DNA of 64,000 nucleotides from Palsa-506 sp963755815 (GCA_963755815.1 CAVWLF010000005.1:682001-746000); one strand, 5' to 3'. Counted from the stretch's first letter, positions 43,392-52,574 are shown. The notes: generated from the sequence alone by a model not told the origin. Translations and numbers: made by a program.

Positions 43392-43952
43392 ATGGCGGAG
43401 AACCGGCCGGAATCGTCAGGCGGCGCCGGCCCGCCGGGCTGGGACACGCCGTGGGCCGAGCCGTTCGGCGCCGGGTCCGGGCCGCCCGGGCGGGAGCAGC
43501 TCACCGCCGCGTTCGGCACGGCGGTGCGCCGGACCAGCTCCCTGATGCAGCTCGTGAGCCAGGCCGCGGCCGACCAGATCGGGATCAACGCCACGGACCT
43601 GAACTGCCTGAACATCCTGAGTTTCAGCGGTCACATGACCGCGGGCGAGCTGGCCCGGGCCACCGGCCTCACCACCGCCTCGATCACCGGGGTAGCGGAC
43701 CGGCTGGAGGAGGCCGGCTTCGTGCGCCGGGAGCGGGACGCCCGGGACCGCCGCCGGGTGGTCATCCGGCTGGTGCTGGAGCGGGCGGTGAGCGACATCG
43801 CCCCGGTCTTCCTGCCGATGGTCCGGGCCCTGCAGGAGGTGGCCGGTCGCTATGACGACGACGAGCTGCAGCTGATCGTGGGGTTTTACGGCCGGATGGA
43901 GCAGGTGTTCCGTGATCACCTCGCCCTGCTGCGGGACGCACAGGAAGGCTGA
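43392..43952 (+). CDS. MarR-family transcriptional regulator
   Basis: 186 residues with a disordered Gly/Pro-rich N-terminus (about 1-35) and a winged-helix domain (LNCLNILSFSGHMTAGELARATGLTTASITGVADRLEEAGFVRRERDARDRRRVVIRL). GGGAG lies eight bases before the ATG and an AT-rich TTAAATAT patch (43369-43376) lies just upstream. It is tail-to-tail with the FAD oxidoreductase (six-base gap), so MarR control of that gene is not the usual divergent kind. The ligand is unknown. Confidence 0.9.
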   Translation: MAENRPESSGGAGPPGWDTPWAEPFGAGSGPPGREQLTAAFGTAVRRTSSLMQLVSQAAADQIGINATDLNCLNILSFSGHMTAGELARATGLTTASITGVADRLEEAGFVRRERDARDRRRVVIRLVLERAVSDIAPVFLPMVRALQEVAGRYDDDELQLIVGFYGRMEQVFRDHLALLRDAQEG

Positions 43953-43958
43953 CCGCCG

Positions 43959-45383
43959 CTACCGGCCGCCCATGTCAGCCAGCGCGGAGCGGGCCGCCCA
44001 CGCGCCGCACATGCCGTGCACCCCGCCGCCCGGCGAGGTGGATGACGAGCACAGGTAGACGCCCGGCAGGGCGGTCCGGTAGGGGTTCCACCGGGTGGCC
44101 GGCCGGAAGATCGTCTGGCGCAGCGTGCCGAGGCCGCCGCCGATATCGCCGCCGATGTAGTTCGGGTTGTGCTCCTCGACCTCGGCGGCCGTCTGGGTGG
44201 CCCGGGCCAGGATCAGGTCCCGGAAGCCGGGGGCGAAGCGCTCGATCTGCGCCTCGATCCGGGCGGTCATGTCCACCGTCGAGCCGGACGGCACATGACA
44301 GTAGCCCCACAGCGTCTGCTGGCCCGCCGGGGCGCGGGAGGAGTCCACGATGCCCGGCTGGGCCACGATGCAGAACGGGCGCTCCGGATGCTTCCCGGCG
44401 GTCACCTCCGCCTCGGACCGGGCGGTCTCCTCGAACGTGCCGCCCAGGTGCAAGGTCCCGGCCTCGCGGCAGGCCGGGGCGGTCCAGGGCACCGGCCCGG
44501 ACAGCGCCCAGTCAACCTTGCAGATTCCGGGCCCGTACCTGAACCCGGCCAGCGCCCGGGCGTACCGCGAGGGCAGCGCGTCGCCGGCCATCGCGATGAA
44601 CTGCCGGGGGGTGACGTCCAGCAGCGTGGCCCGGGCCGGCGGAAGCTCCTGCAGGCTCTTGATCCACTGACCGGTGATCACCTGCCCGCCGAGCGCGGTG
44701 AGCTCGCCGACCATGGCATCGACGAGCCGCCCGCTGCCGCCCTCGACCACGGGCCAGCCGACCGAGTGCGCGAGCATCGTCAGCAGCAGCCCGAAGCCGC
44801 CGCTGCCGGGCGCGTGCAGCGGCAGGAAGGAATGCGCGGACACCCCGGCCAGCAGCGCCCTGGCCTCCGGCGTGCCGAATCCGCGGACCAGCAGCGAGGC
44901 GGGCAGCAGTCCTTCCAGGCCGAAGCGCCCGACCGCGACCGGATGGGCCGGAACGGACCGGAGCGGGGCCAGGATGGCGGGCAGGATGGACCCGGCGTCG
45001 CGGACCAGCGGGCCGAGCAGCCGCCGGTAAGCGGCGGCGTCCGCGCCCAGGCCGTTCGCGGTGTCCGGCACCGATCCGGCGACCGCGCCGGCCCGCCCGC
45101 CGTCGATCGGATTGGCGAAGGCCACCCTGGGCGTCAGCAGGGTGACTCCGCGCGCCGCGAGGTCAGTCCGGATGAAGAACGGTGAGGCGGCGGCGAGAGG
45201 GTGCACCGCCGAGCAGACGTCGTGGCGGAAGCCGGGCAGGGTCAGCTCCGCGGTGCGGCACCCGCCGCCCGGCGTGTCGGCGCCCTCGAAAACGTCGACC
45301 GCGTAGCCGGCCCGGGCCATCATCAGGGCCGCGGCCAGCCCGTTCGGGCCCGACCCGACGACGACCGCATCCGGCGATCTCAT
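43959..45383 (-). CDS. FAD-dependent oxidoreductase, phytoene-dehydrogenase-like
   Basis: 474 residues. N-terminal Rossmann motif VVVGSGPNGLAAALMMARAGYAVDVFEGADTPGGGCRTAELTLPGF binds FAD, and the C-terminal GVYLCSSSTSPGGGVHGMCGAWAARSAL is the second FAD-binding signature of CrtI-like NAD(P)/FAD oxidoreductases. Substrate unknown; carotenoid genes are not nearby. This is the intact copy: the tandem duplication starts inside it (44693), so the copy at 51823-52513 retains only the N-terminal half. It is the last gene of the leftward group with the MBL and cNMP-binding genes. Confidence 0.9.
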   Translation of the reverse strand: MRSPDAVVVGSGPNGLAAALMMARAGYAVDVFEGADTPGGGCRTAELTLPGFRHDVCSAVHPLAAASPFFIRTDLAARGVTLLTPRVAFANPIDGGRAGAVAGSVPDTANGLGADAAAYRRLLGPLVRDAGSILPAILAPLRSVPAHPVAVGRFGLEGLLPASLLVRGFGTPEARALLAGVSAHSFLPLHAPGSGGFGLLLTMLAHSVGWPVVEGGSGRLVDAMVGELTALGGQVITGQWIKSLQELPPARATLLDVTPRQFIAMAGDALPSRYARALAGFRYGPGICKVDWALSGPVPWTAPACREAGTLHLGGTFEETARSEAEVTAGKHPERPFCIVAQPGIVDSSRAPAGQQTLWGYCHVPSGSTVDMTARIEAQIERFAPGFRDLILARATQTAAEVEEHNPNYIGGDIGGGLGTLRQTIFRPATRWNPYRTALPGVYLCSSSTSPGGGVHGMCGAWAARSALADMGGR

Positions 45384-45444
45384 CGGCGGCCGAACCCGGC
45401 AATGCGGCGGCGTCCGGGGTGGGTGAGCAGGAAGCTGGCCCGTT

Positions 45445-46287
45445 TCACAGGTTGAGTATCCTCCCCTCCGCGGCCACCATGACCGGAACCTGCGCCGCGG
45501 CGAACCGGCGCTGGACCTGATCGAGCTCGTCGTCCGTGCGGTCCGGCCGGTGGTGGTAGAGCGCCACCTGCCGCGCTCCGGCCCGGCTGGCCAGGCTCAC
45601 CGCGTAGTCGGCGCAGGTATGGCCGAAGTACCCCTCGGCCGGCATCTCCTCGGCCAGCAGCTGGGCATCGTGCACCAGCACATCCGCCCCGGCGGCCAGC
45701 TCGAGCGCGTCCGCGTGATACTCGCCCCAGCCGTCCGGCCCCGGTCCGAGCGCCATCGGGCCATGATCGGTGACGTAGGCGAGGACGGATCGTCCGTCGC
45801 TCACCCGGTACCCGATCGTCCGGCCCCCCTTATGCGGAATCTCGCGCGCCTCGATGCTGAATCCCTCGGCCTTGAACTGGCCCGGCGAGGTGGTGCCGAA
45901 CGTCCAGCTGCCGCGCAGGCCGCCCGGCGTGATCGGGAAATGCGGCGGCGACATCCCCCGGGCCAGCACCTCTTCGGCGCTGCTGCCGTCCTGCTGGTCC
46001 GGCAGCAGCAGCGCGACCCGGGAGTCGTCGCGATCGCCGCCCCGGAAGAAGGGCAGCCCGTGCACATGGTCCCAGTGCAGGTGCGTGAGCAGGATCGTGC
46101 CGGCGAACGGCCGGCCGCCCAGCAGCGGGGTGACCTGGCGCAGGCCGGTCCCGGCGTCGAGGATGAGCGTCGGCACGGCGTCATCATCGTGCGCGATGGC
46201 CACGCACGATGTGTGCCCGCCGTAGCGGATGAAGTCGGCGCCCGGCGCCGGGGTCGACCCGCGTACGCCACAGAAGTGAACCCGCAC
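45445..46287 (-). CDS. MBL-fold metallo-hydrolase, copy 1 (intact)
   Basis: 280 residues. It starts FCGVRGSTPAPG...RYGGHTSCV, the opening of PhnP/phosphodiesterase-like metallo-beta-lactamase folds, and carries the metal motif His69-x-His71-x-Asp73-His74 (THLHWDHVHG), a conserved Asp (VTDHGPM) and later His (FGHTCADYA, YHHRPD). GTG at 46287 lies one base after the stop of the cNMP-binding gene, so the two are coupled. Because it shares an operon with a cyclic-nucleotide-binding protein and a nearby cyclase, a phosphodiesterase acting on cNMP is a reasonable but untested guess. Confidence 0.85.
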   Translation of the reverse strand: MRVHFCGVRGSTPAPGADFIRYGGHTSCVAIAHDDDAVPTLILDAGTGLRQVTPLLGGRPFAGTILLTHLHWDHVHGLPFFRGGDRDDSRVALLLPDQQDGSSAEEVLARGMSPPHFPITPGGLRGSWTFGTTSPGQFKAEGFSIEAREIPHKGGRTIGYRVSDGRSVLAYVTDHGPMALGPGPDGWGEYHADALELAAGADVLVHDAQLLAEEMPAEGYFGHTCADYAVSLASRAGARQVALYHHRPDRTDDELDQVQRRFAAAQVPVMVAAEGRILNL

Positions 46288-46288
46288 G

Positions 46289-47293
46289 TCAGGACCGGTC
46301 GGCGTCTTCGCGCCGGTGGCCCCCGGACAGCTCCTCCAGCGACGAGCGGTCGAACTGGCCGGCGTCAACCGCCGCCACCTTGCAGTCGGTGACCGCGATC
46401 AGCGAAGCGGTGCGGATGCCCCCTTCGAGGTGCGCCCGCTCGCCCAGGATCGCGCCCGGCCCGCATTCCGCCAGCTGCTCGCCGTCTCGCTCGACCCGTA
46501 TGACGCCGTCCAGGATCAGGTAGATATCGGTGCCCGGCTGGCCCTGTTCGGCGAGCGCGGCGCCGGCCTTGAGCTTCTCGATCCTGGGCTTGGCTGCCCC
46601 GTGCATCAGCTGCACGGACAGCGAGCGCTCCAGCGCCGTCTCGACCGCGGTGACCAGCGCCGGCGAGTCCTCGTCCCCCCAGGGGCTGTGCTTGCCGAAG
46701 GACTTGGTGTACCAGTCGCGGTAGTCGGTGAGGCCGGACTTGTGCGACAGCTGGCCCTGGCCGTCGTAGACCCAGTGCCGGGGGAAGGCGCTCGCCCCCG
46801 TCATCGCGAAGTCGGCCCGGCCGTCGGCGTGCAGGGTGAGCGACAGGGTCGTCCACACCAGCGGGGCCTGCCACTGCACGAACGGCTTCCGCGACACCCG
46901 CCGGGGGGCGGGCAGCCCGGTCCGGCCGCCGGTGGTCTGCGCGAAGCGGACCCACCCGTCGCCCGTTTCCGGATCGCGCTGGAGGTCGGGCAGCTGGACG
47001 GCCTGGAAACGGTAGCGCAGCCCGCCGAGCCTGATCGTGGTGGAGCCCATCAGGCCGCCCCCGCCGTAACCGGAGCCGGTGATCCGGCCCGCGGCGTCGA
47101 CGTCGATCCAGGCATCAAGAACATTGGCAAAACGGAACCGGTCGGCGGCTCGCAATTCCTCGATGTCGCCGAGTTCACCGGGCGGCGGTTCGTCGTAGTG
47201 GGTGAATCCGGCATCGAAGGCCACCCGGGTTCCTCCGGTGACCGCTTCGGACGGGATCCAGGACAATGAGGTGACACGGCTTTCATGGCGCAT
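46289..47293 (-). CDS. Cyclic-nucleotide-binding protein with novel N-terminal domain, copy 1
   Basis: 334 residues. The C-terminal part (about 235-320) is a cNMP-binding domain: phosphate-binding cassette ILGERAHLEGGIRTASL with Gly284-Glu285 and Arg294-Thr295, so ligand residues are kept. The first 210 residues (YRFQAVQLPDLQRDPETGDGWVRFAQTTGGRTGLPAPRRVSRKPFVQW and following) form a beta-rich domain I do not recognise. No DNA-binding HTH is seen, so it is not a plain Crp regulator. The 17-bp motif lies 58-74 bases upstream. It leads the leftward group with MBL and FAD genes. Confidence 0.85.
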   Translation of the reverse strand: MRHESRVTSLSWIPSEAVTGGTRVAFDAGFTHYDEPPPGELGDIEELRAADRFRFANVLDAWIDVDAAGRITGSGYGGGGLMGSTTIRLGGLRYRFQAVQLPDLQRDPETGDGWVRFAQTTGGRTGLPAPRRVSRKPFVQWQAPLVWTTLSLTLHADGRADFAMTGASAFPRHWVYDGQGQLSHKSGLTDYRDWYTKSFGKHSPWGDEDSPALVTAVETALERSLSVQLMHGAAKPRIEKLKAGAALAEQGQPGTDIYLILDGVIRVERDGEQLAECGPGAILGERAHLEGGIRTASLIAVTDCKVAAVDAGQFDRSSLEELSGGHRREDADRS

Positions 47294-47350
47294 GTGGTTA
47301 TGATCCTCCCTGGCCGGGATGGGGGGCCAGGGTGGTGGCTGGCATTTCCC

Positions 47351-47367
47351 GGTGTGCCTACCACCAC
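47351..47367. promoter_or_regulatory. 17-bp shared motif, occurrence A1
   Basis: GGTGTGCCTACCACCAC, preceded by GGCAT a few bases before and followed by (A)CGGG(C/T)GGGATG. It lies about 60 bases upstream of the cNMP-binding gene. GTGGTGG (47332-47338) upstream pairs with CCACCAC (47361-47367), a possible operator or stem-loop. Confidence 0.6.
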
Positions 47368-47463
47368 GAACGGGCGGGATGCCAGCAGCGGCCCGCCCCC
47401 GTGGGACCGGGCCGCTGCTGGCGCTGGCGGTCAGCCGGGTGAGCTACTGGCGATCCGGGTGAG

Positions 47464-48330
47464 CTACCTGGCGATGTGGATGACGCGCTCCATGCCCAGG
47501 AGGGTGTGGTCACGGCCGTCCTGGGTGTCCATGAAGCAGGCCAGCACCCAGTAGCCCGGCCGGTTGCGGACGACCTGCTGCTGGTAGGCGCCGTGGGTCA
47601 GCAGATCGAAGAACATGTACTGACTGGTGGCCAGGCGCTGCGCCTTGCCGTCCCGGCCCTCCTTCAGCAGCCGTGCGATCTCGTGCGCGCCGGACTTACT
47701 GCGGGCCCGCACCGCGAACATCATGTGCACCAGGAAGCCGTGGTTGGCGAACCGGACCAGCTCGCCGTCGTGCAGCCGGCCGGGGCCGCGGAAGCCGAAC
47801 TCGATCGAGGAGAGGGTCGCGCCCGGCGCGGGCAGGCGGGCCGGCGATGCGGCCGCGGCGATCGTGAAGGTGGTCAGCGGCGGGGTCGGCCGGCGGGGCG
47901 CCAGGTCGGCCGCGACATACCGGCCCGGCTTCAGGTTGACCTGCGCCGAGCTAGTGCCCTTGTTCGCCTGCGGGCTGAACACGACCGAGGCGATCAGGGC
48001 GATGTTGTTCGGGTCACCCGACGCGGCCTTGAGCAGCTGGGCCACGGTCACCCCCGGGTCGAGCCGGACCAGCGTCGGCTCGCCCATGGCCTCCCTGGTG
48101 ACCGTGGACACGATGCGGACGCCGCCGGACCGCAGCGCGCCGGTCACCGTGATCTTCTTGCCGTTCATCGCGATATGGATCGTCGGCAGCGCCGCCGCGT
48201 GCGCGGCCGGGGTGCGCGCACCGGCCGGGCCGGCCACGGATGCGCCGGCCGCGACGCTGGTCAGCGCGATGGTTCCCGCGGCCACGGTGACGCCCGCGGC
48301 GGTGAGATAACGCCTGTGATGCTTGAACAT
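47464..48330 (-). CDS. Secreted protein of unknown function, copy 1
   Basis: 288 residues. The Sec-type signal MFKHHRRYLTAAGVTVAAGTIALTSVAAGA is followed by an Ala/Pro linker and a beta-rich domain with HIAMNGKKITVTGALRSGGVRIVST, VNLKPGRYVAADLAP and SSIEFGFRGPGRLHDGELVRFANHGFLVHMMFAV, a cupredoxin-like layout without an obvious Cu ligand set. No lipobox. It is divergent from the regulator-cyclase gene. A short tandem repeat of its own 3' end (GTGAGCTAC(C)TGGCGAT) follows the stop. Role unknown; possibly the extracellular partner of the ABC transporter. Confidence 0.75.
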   Translation of the reverse strand: MFKHHRRYLTAAGVTVAAGTIALTSVAAGASVAGPAGARTPAAHAAALPTIHIAMNGKKITVTGALRSGGVRIVSTVTREAMGEPTLVRLDPGVTVAQLLKAASGDPNNIALIASVVFSPQANKGTSSAQVNLKPGRYVAADLAPRRPTPPLTTFTIAAAASPARLPAPGATLSSIEFGFRGPGRLHDGELVRFANHGFLVHMMFAVRARSKSGAHEIARLLKEGRDGKAQRLATSQYMFFDLLTHGAYQQQVVRNRPGYWVLACFMDTQDGRDHTLLGMERVIHIAR

Positions 48331-48497
48331 GAAGCTTCCTCCCGTAGGACCTGCGAAGCCCGGTGCCAGCGGAGCACGGCGTCAGCGGAGCCCGCGCTCG
48401 GTGGGCCAGCCGGGCGGGCGCGGGACGGGGTGGTCCCGCTGCCACGACAGTTCCAGTCACGGCCCGCGGCCGGCCAGCATGGTGCCCGGCATCCGCG

Positions 48498-48514
48498 GGT
48501 GTGCCTACCACCAC
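48498..48514. promoter_or_regulatory. 17-bp shared motif, occurrence B1
   Basis: Identical 17 bases GGTGTGCCTACCACCAC to occurrence A1, again preceded by GGCAT and followed by CGGGATGG after a few bases. It lies about 60 bases upstream of the regulator-cyclase start and about 170 bases upstream of the secreted-protein start, between these divergent genes. Confidence 0.6.
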
Positions 48515-48572
48515 CGGGTTTCGGGATGGCTGCTCACTAGCGGTTGGCCGCGGACATGCGGACACTAGGTGA

Positions 48573-49985
48573 ATGGCTCAGCCTGGCGATGGCCCCGAGG
48601 CCCGCACGATCGACATCTTTCTCGCCGACGACAATCTCATCGTCCGCGAGGGCGTTCGCGCGCTCATCGAGCGCCACCCGGACCTGCGGGTGGTCGGCGT
48701 GGCCGCCGACTACGACGAGGTGGTGACCGGCGCGACCGCTACCGTGCCGCATGTGCTGGTCACCGATATCCGGATGCCGCCGTCGTTCCAGCGGGAGGGC
48801 ATCGACGCGGCGAAAGAGGTGCGCAAGCGCCATCCGGGGACGGGGGTCGTCGTGCTGTCGCAGTTTGACGACCCGGAATACGCGGTCTCGCTGCTGGCCG
48901 AGGGCTCGGCCGGGTACGGCTACCTGCTGAAGGACCGGATCGCCGAGGGCAACCAGCTGGTGGACGCGATCCGCATCGTGGCCACCGGGGGCACCGCGCT
49001 CGACCCCACCATCGTCGAGGCGCTGGTCCGGCCGGTCATCTCGCCCGGCGGCTTGCTCCCGGCCGAGGAGGACCTGCTGGGCATGGTGGCCGAGGGCAAG
49101 ACGATCAAGGCCATCGCCGCCACCACGGGGGTGCCGCCGGAGGCCGTCGAGGCCGAGGTGGAAGCCGTCTTCGTGAAGCTGGCCGAGGGCGTTTCCACCG
49201 GGAACGCCGGCGCGCTGAAGCGGCTCCGCCTGCTGCACCAGGCCATCGTGGACCGCGAGGAGCAGGGCGAGACGCTCTCCCGGCTGCTGCCCGGCGGGCT
49301 GGCCGACAAGCTCAGGGGCGAGGCGCGGGCCATCGGCGAGACGGAGCGCGTCGAGGTGACGGTCCTGATGAGTGACATCAGGTCTTACTCGACCATCGCC
49401 GAGCACGCCGACCCGAGCCAGCTGGCCGGGCAGCTCAATACGCACCGGGCCGCGATGAACCAGGCCATCCTCGGCCAGGGCGGCACCGTGATGCAGTTCG
49501 TGGGCGACGCGGTCATGGCGGTATTCGGCGCCCCGTTCCCGCAGGCTGACCATCCTGACCGGGCGGTCGCCGCCTCGGCGCAGATGCACTTCCTGCAGGC
49601 TGAGATCAACGCGCGGTGGACCATCGAGGGCCTGCCCGCGTTCGGCCTGGGCCTCGGGCTGTCCACCGGCCCGGCCGCCGCCGCGCTGCTCGGCTCCGCG
49701 GAACGGCTGGAATACACGCTCGTCGGCGATACCGTCAATCTCTCCCAGCGGCTGCAGCAGCTGGCCTCGGCCGGAGAGACCGTGCTTTCCGAGGCCACTG
49801 TCCAGTCACTGACCGAGCGCATCGACGCCGTCCGGCTTCCGCCGCAGCTGGTGAAGGGGCGCGACACACCGATTATTGCCTACAAGATCACGGGTACGGC
49901 CGGCCAGCCGGTTGCCGTCCCCGCCGCGCAGGGCGGCCTCAGCGCCGGCCTTGGCGGTGCCGCCACTGAGGGGGAAACATCATGA
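48573..49985 (+). CDS. Response regulator with LuxR HTH and class III cyclase, copy 1
   Basis: 470 residues in three modules. Receiver domain with Asp19/Asp20, phosphoacceptor Asp65 (LVTDIRMPP) and Lys120. A LuxR-type HTH (about 163-205, LLGMVAEGKTIKAIAATTGVPPEAVEAEVEAVFVKL). A class III cyclase (about 258-450) with metal Asp268 (MSDIRSYS) and Asp312 (FVGDAVMAVFG) and transition-state Asn389/Arg393 (VNLSQRLQ). A DNA-binding regulator that also makes cyclic nucleotide is unusual. It probably responds to the histidine kinase at 62957. ATGA overlap with the ATPase gene. Copy 2 differs at one residue (Ile135 to Val). Confidence 0.9.
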   Translation: MAQPGDGPEARTIDIFLADDNLIVREGVRALIERHPDLRVVGVAADYDEVVTGATATVPHVLVTDIRMPPSFQREGIDAAKEVRKRHPGTGVVVLSQFDDPEYAVSLLAEGSAGYGYLLKDRIAEGNQLVDAIRIVATGGTALDPTIVEALVRPVISPGGLLPAEEDLLGMVAEGKTIKAIAATTGVPPEAVEAEVEAVFVKLAEGVSTGNAGALKRLRLLHQAIVDREEQGETLSRLLPGGLADKLRGEARAIGETERVEVTVLMSDIRSYSTIAEHADPSQLAGQLNTHRAAMNQAILGQGGTVMQFVGDAVMAVFGAPFPQADHPDRAVAASAQMHFLQAEINARWTIEGLPAFGLGLGLSTGPAAAALLGSAERLEYTLVGDTVNLSQRLQQLASAGETVLSEATVQSLTERIDAVRLPPQLVKGRDTPIIAYKITGTAGQPVAVPAAQGGLSAGLGGAATEGETS

Positions 49986-50716
49986 GCGAGGAATTGCCCG
50001 CGCTGACGCTGCGCGGCGTACGGAAGACATTCGAGGCGGAGAACGCGCCGGTACGGGCGCTTCGCGGGGTTGACCTGACCGTCGCCAAGGGCGAGTTCAT
50101 CGCCCTGACCGGGCCGTCCGGCTGCGGAAAGTCGACGCTGCTCAACCTGGTCGCCGGGCTTGATGTCGCCGACGAGGGCACCATCGTGGTGGCCGGCGAG
50201 GAGGTAACCGGACGGGGCGAAGACGACCTGGCCCGGCTGCGGCGGCGCCACATCGGCATCGTGTTCCAGTTCTTCAACCTGCTTGAGGGCATGACCGTGC
50301 TGGAAAACGTGGCCCTGGCGGCCATCATCGCCGGCCGCAAGCGCCGGGCCGCGGAGACCAGGGCCCGGGACCTGCTGGACCTGCTCGGCATCGGCGACAA
50401 GGCCGGCGCGGTCCCGGGCGTGCTTTCCGGCGGCCAGCGCCAGCGGCTGGCCATCGCCCGGGCGCTGGCCAACGAGCCGACCCTGCTGCTGGCCGACGAG
50501 CCGACCGGCGCCCTCGACTCCGAGGGCGGCCAGGAGGTCATCGAGCTGCTGAGCCGGCTGCACGGCAACGGCCAGACCATCCTGCTGGTCAGCCACGACA
50601 GCCGCGTTGCCGCCGCGGCCCAGCGGGTCGTGCGGATGCTCGACGGGCGCATTCTCGCTCCGCCGGCCGGCGACGAGCCGGAGCGCGGCGCGAGCGTCAC
50701 GCTCAAGGCGGGGTAA
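49982..50716 (+). CDS. ABC transporter ATPase, MacB/LolD-like, copy 1
   Basis: 244 residues with Walker A GPSGCGKST, Q-loop, signature LSGGQRQRLA, Walker B LLLADEPTGALD and H-loop SHD, the MacB/LolD/BceA subclass that partners FtsX-type permeases. It overlaps the regulator-cyclase by four bases and is followed two bases later by a permease. In this copy that permease is broken, so the ATPase lacks an intact cis partner unless it works with the permeases at 57849 and 60397. The protein matches copy 2. Confidence 0.93.
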   Translation: MSEELPALTLRGVRKTFEAENAPVRALRGVDLTVAKGEFIALTGPSGCGKSTLLNLVAGLDVADEGTIVVAGEEVTGRGEDDLARLRRRHIGIVFQFFNLLEGMTVLENVALAAIIAGRKRRAAETRARDLLDLLGIGDKAGAVPGVLSGGQRQRLAIARALANEPTLLLADEPTGALDSEGGQEVIELLSRLHGNGQTILLVSHDSRVAAAAQRVVRMLDGRILAPPAGDEPERGASVTLKAG

Positions 50717-50718
50717 CG

Positions 50719-51821
50719 GTGAACCGGAGCGTCACGCGGGTCGCGTGGTTCCGGTTCCGTGCCACGTTCCGCCGCCGGCTGAGGTGGCTACCTGGTGCTG
50801 GCGGTGCTGATCGGGATCGTCGGCGGGGTGGCGATGGCATCGATGGTGGCGGCCCGGCGCACCGACGCGTCCTACCCGAAGTTCCTGGCCAGCACGAACC
50901 CGTCGGACCTCGTGGTGCAGCCGTTCACCGCGCCGGCGTATTCGCCTGCCTTCGCGCGCCAGCTGGCCCGGCTGCCGCATGTCCGCCAGGTCGCGGTGGC
51001 CGTGCCGCTCACCGCGGCCACCATCGACCCGGCCGGGAAGCTCGGCACCGTCCTGCTCGCGCACGTTCAGCTCGCGGCGTCCCTGGCCGGCGCCGGCGGC
51101 CTGTACTCCGCCCTGGACCGGATCACGATCACGGCGGGCCGCCGGGCCGATCCGGCCCGGCCGGACGAAGTGGTGGCCACGCCGGACGCCGCCGCGCTGC
51201 TCCACCTGCACGTCGGGTCGCGGGTCCGGGTCGCGCTGATCGGCAACTCAGCGGCGGCCCGCACGGACGCGCCGACCTCACGGTGGTCGGGATCGGGGTG
51301 CTCAACACCCAGGTCCTGCAGGACAGCGTCGACTCCGGCCGGACCGGCTTCCTGATCGGCACGCCCGCGCTGGCGCGGGAATTCGCCTCCTGCTGCGCCA
51401 GCGGGATGAACGTCGGGCTGCGGCTGGCGGGCGGCAGCCGGTACGACACAGCCGTGGCCGGGGAGTACGACCGCCTGCTGGCCACCAGCAGTGATATCTC
51501 GCCGGGCGGGTCGGAACTCTACGTCTACGTCACGTCGGCGATCGAGGCGCAGGCGCAGCGGGCGATCCGCCCGGAGGCCATCGCCCTGGCCGTGTTCGGG
51601 GTGATCGCCGGGCTGGCCGCGCTGATGATCGGGATCCAGTCGATCTCCCGGCAGCTCCGGGCCGGGGCCGACGACGCCGGGGCGCTGCGGGCGCTCGGGG
51701 CCGGACCGGCGATGATCATGGCTGACGGGCTCCCGGGCATCGTGGCGGCGGTGGTGGCCGGGGCGCTGCTCGCCGCCGCGGTGGCGGCCGCGTTGTCGCC
51801 GTTCTCGCTGTTCGGGCCGGT
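50719..51821 (+). pseudogene. Truncated and frameshifted FtsX-type permease, copy 1
   Basis: The 5' 1.1 kb of the permease that is intact at 57849. Relative to that gene it has a one-base insertion near 50781 (CGGCTGAGGTGG versus CGGCTAGGTGG) and a one-base deletion near 51250 (AACTCAGCGGC versus AACTCCGGCGGC). It ends at the duplication junction, losing the last two thirds. The signal/first helix and the start of the extracytoplasmic domain are recognisable in pieces. It is not expected to make a working transporter. Confidence 0.9.
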
Positions 51822-51822
51822 G

Positions 51823-52513
51823 GCGCGGTGAGCTCGCCGACCATGGCATCGACGAGCCGCCCGCTGCCGCCCTCGACCACGGGCCAGCCGACCGAGTGCG
51901 CGAGCATCGTCAGCAGCAGCCCGAAGCCGCCGCTGCCGGGCGCGTGCAGCGGCAGGAAGGAATGCGCGGACACCCCGGCCAGCAGCGCCCTGGCCTCCGG
52001 CGTGCCGAATCCGCGGACCAGCAGCGATGCGGGCAGCAGTCCTTCCAGGCCGAAGCGCCCGACCGCGACCGGATGGGCCGGAACGGACCGGAGCGGGGCC
52101 AGGATGGCGGGCAGGATGGACCCGGCGTCGCGGACCAGCGGGCCGAGCAGCCGCCGGTAAGCGGCGGCGTCCGCGCCCAGGCCGTTCGCGGTGTCCGGCA
52201 CCGATCCGGCGACCGCGCCGGCCCGCCCGCCGTCGATCGGATTGGCGAAGGCCACCCTGGGCGTCAGCAGGGTGACTCCGCGCGCCGCGAGGTCAGTCCG
52301 GATGAAGAACGGTGAGGCGGCGGCGAGAGGGTGCACCGCGGAGCAGACGTCGTGGCGGAAGCCGGGCAGGGTCAGCTCCGCGGTGCGGCACCCGCCGCCC
52401 GGCGTGTCGGCGCCCTCGAGAACGTCGACCGCGTAGCCGGCCCGGGCCATCATCAGGGCCGCGGCCAGCCCGTTCGGGCCCGACCCGACGACGACCGCAT
52501 CCGGCGATCTCAT
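51823..52513 (-). pseudogene. Truncated FAD oxidoreductase, copy 2
   Basis: Retains the N-terminal FAD-binding half (VVVGSGPNGLAAALMM...GSGRLVDAMVGELTA), then reads out of the gene at the duplication junction into antisense permease sequence. The second FAD-binding region is lost. Cut off by the duplication breakpoint rather than by drift. Confidence 0.9.
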
Positions 52514-52574
52514 CGGCGGCCGAACCCGGCAATGCGGCGGCGTCCGGGGTGGGTGAGCAGGAAGCTGGCCCGTT

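Larger units (their letters stand above)
44693..51821. repeat. Tandem duplication, copy 1 (about 7.13 kb)
   Basis: Direct repeat of copy 2 (51823-58951) at an offset of 7,130 bases. It starts inside the FAD oxidoreductase gene and ends inside the permease gene. The junction carries one base (51822) matching neither parent. Copies differ by scattered substitutions (roughly 1% by eye) and a few one-base indels. Copy 1 keeps intact MBL, cNMP, secreted, regulator-cyclase and ATPase genes but has a broken, truncated permease. Confidence 0.93.

Noticed and set aside
51716..51830. Novel C-terminus of the copy 2 FAD oxidoreductase
   Set aside because: It is antisense permease sequence read through the duplication junction.
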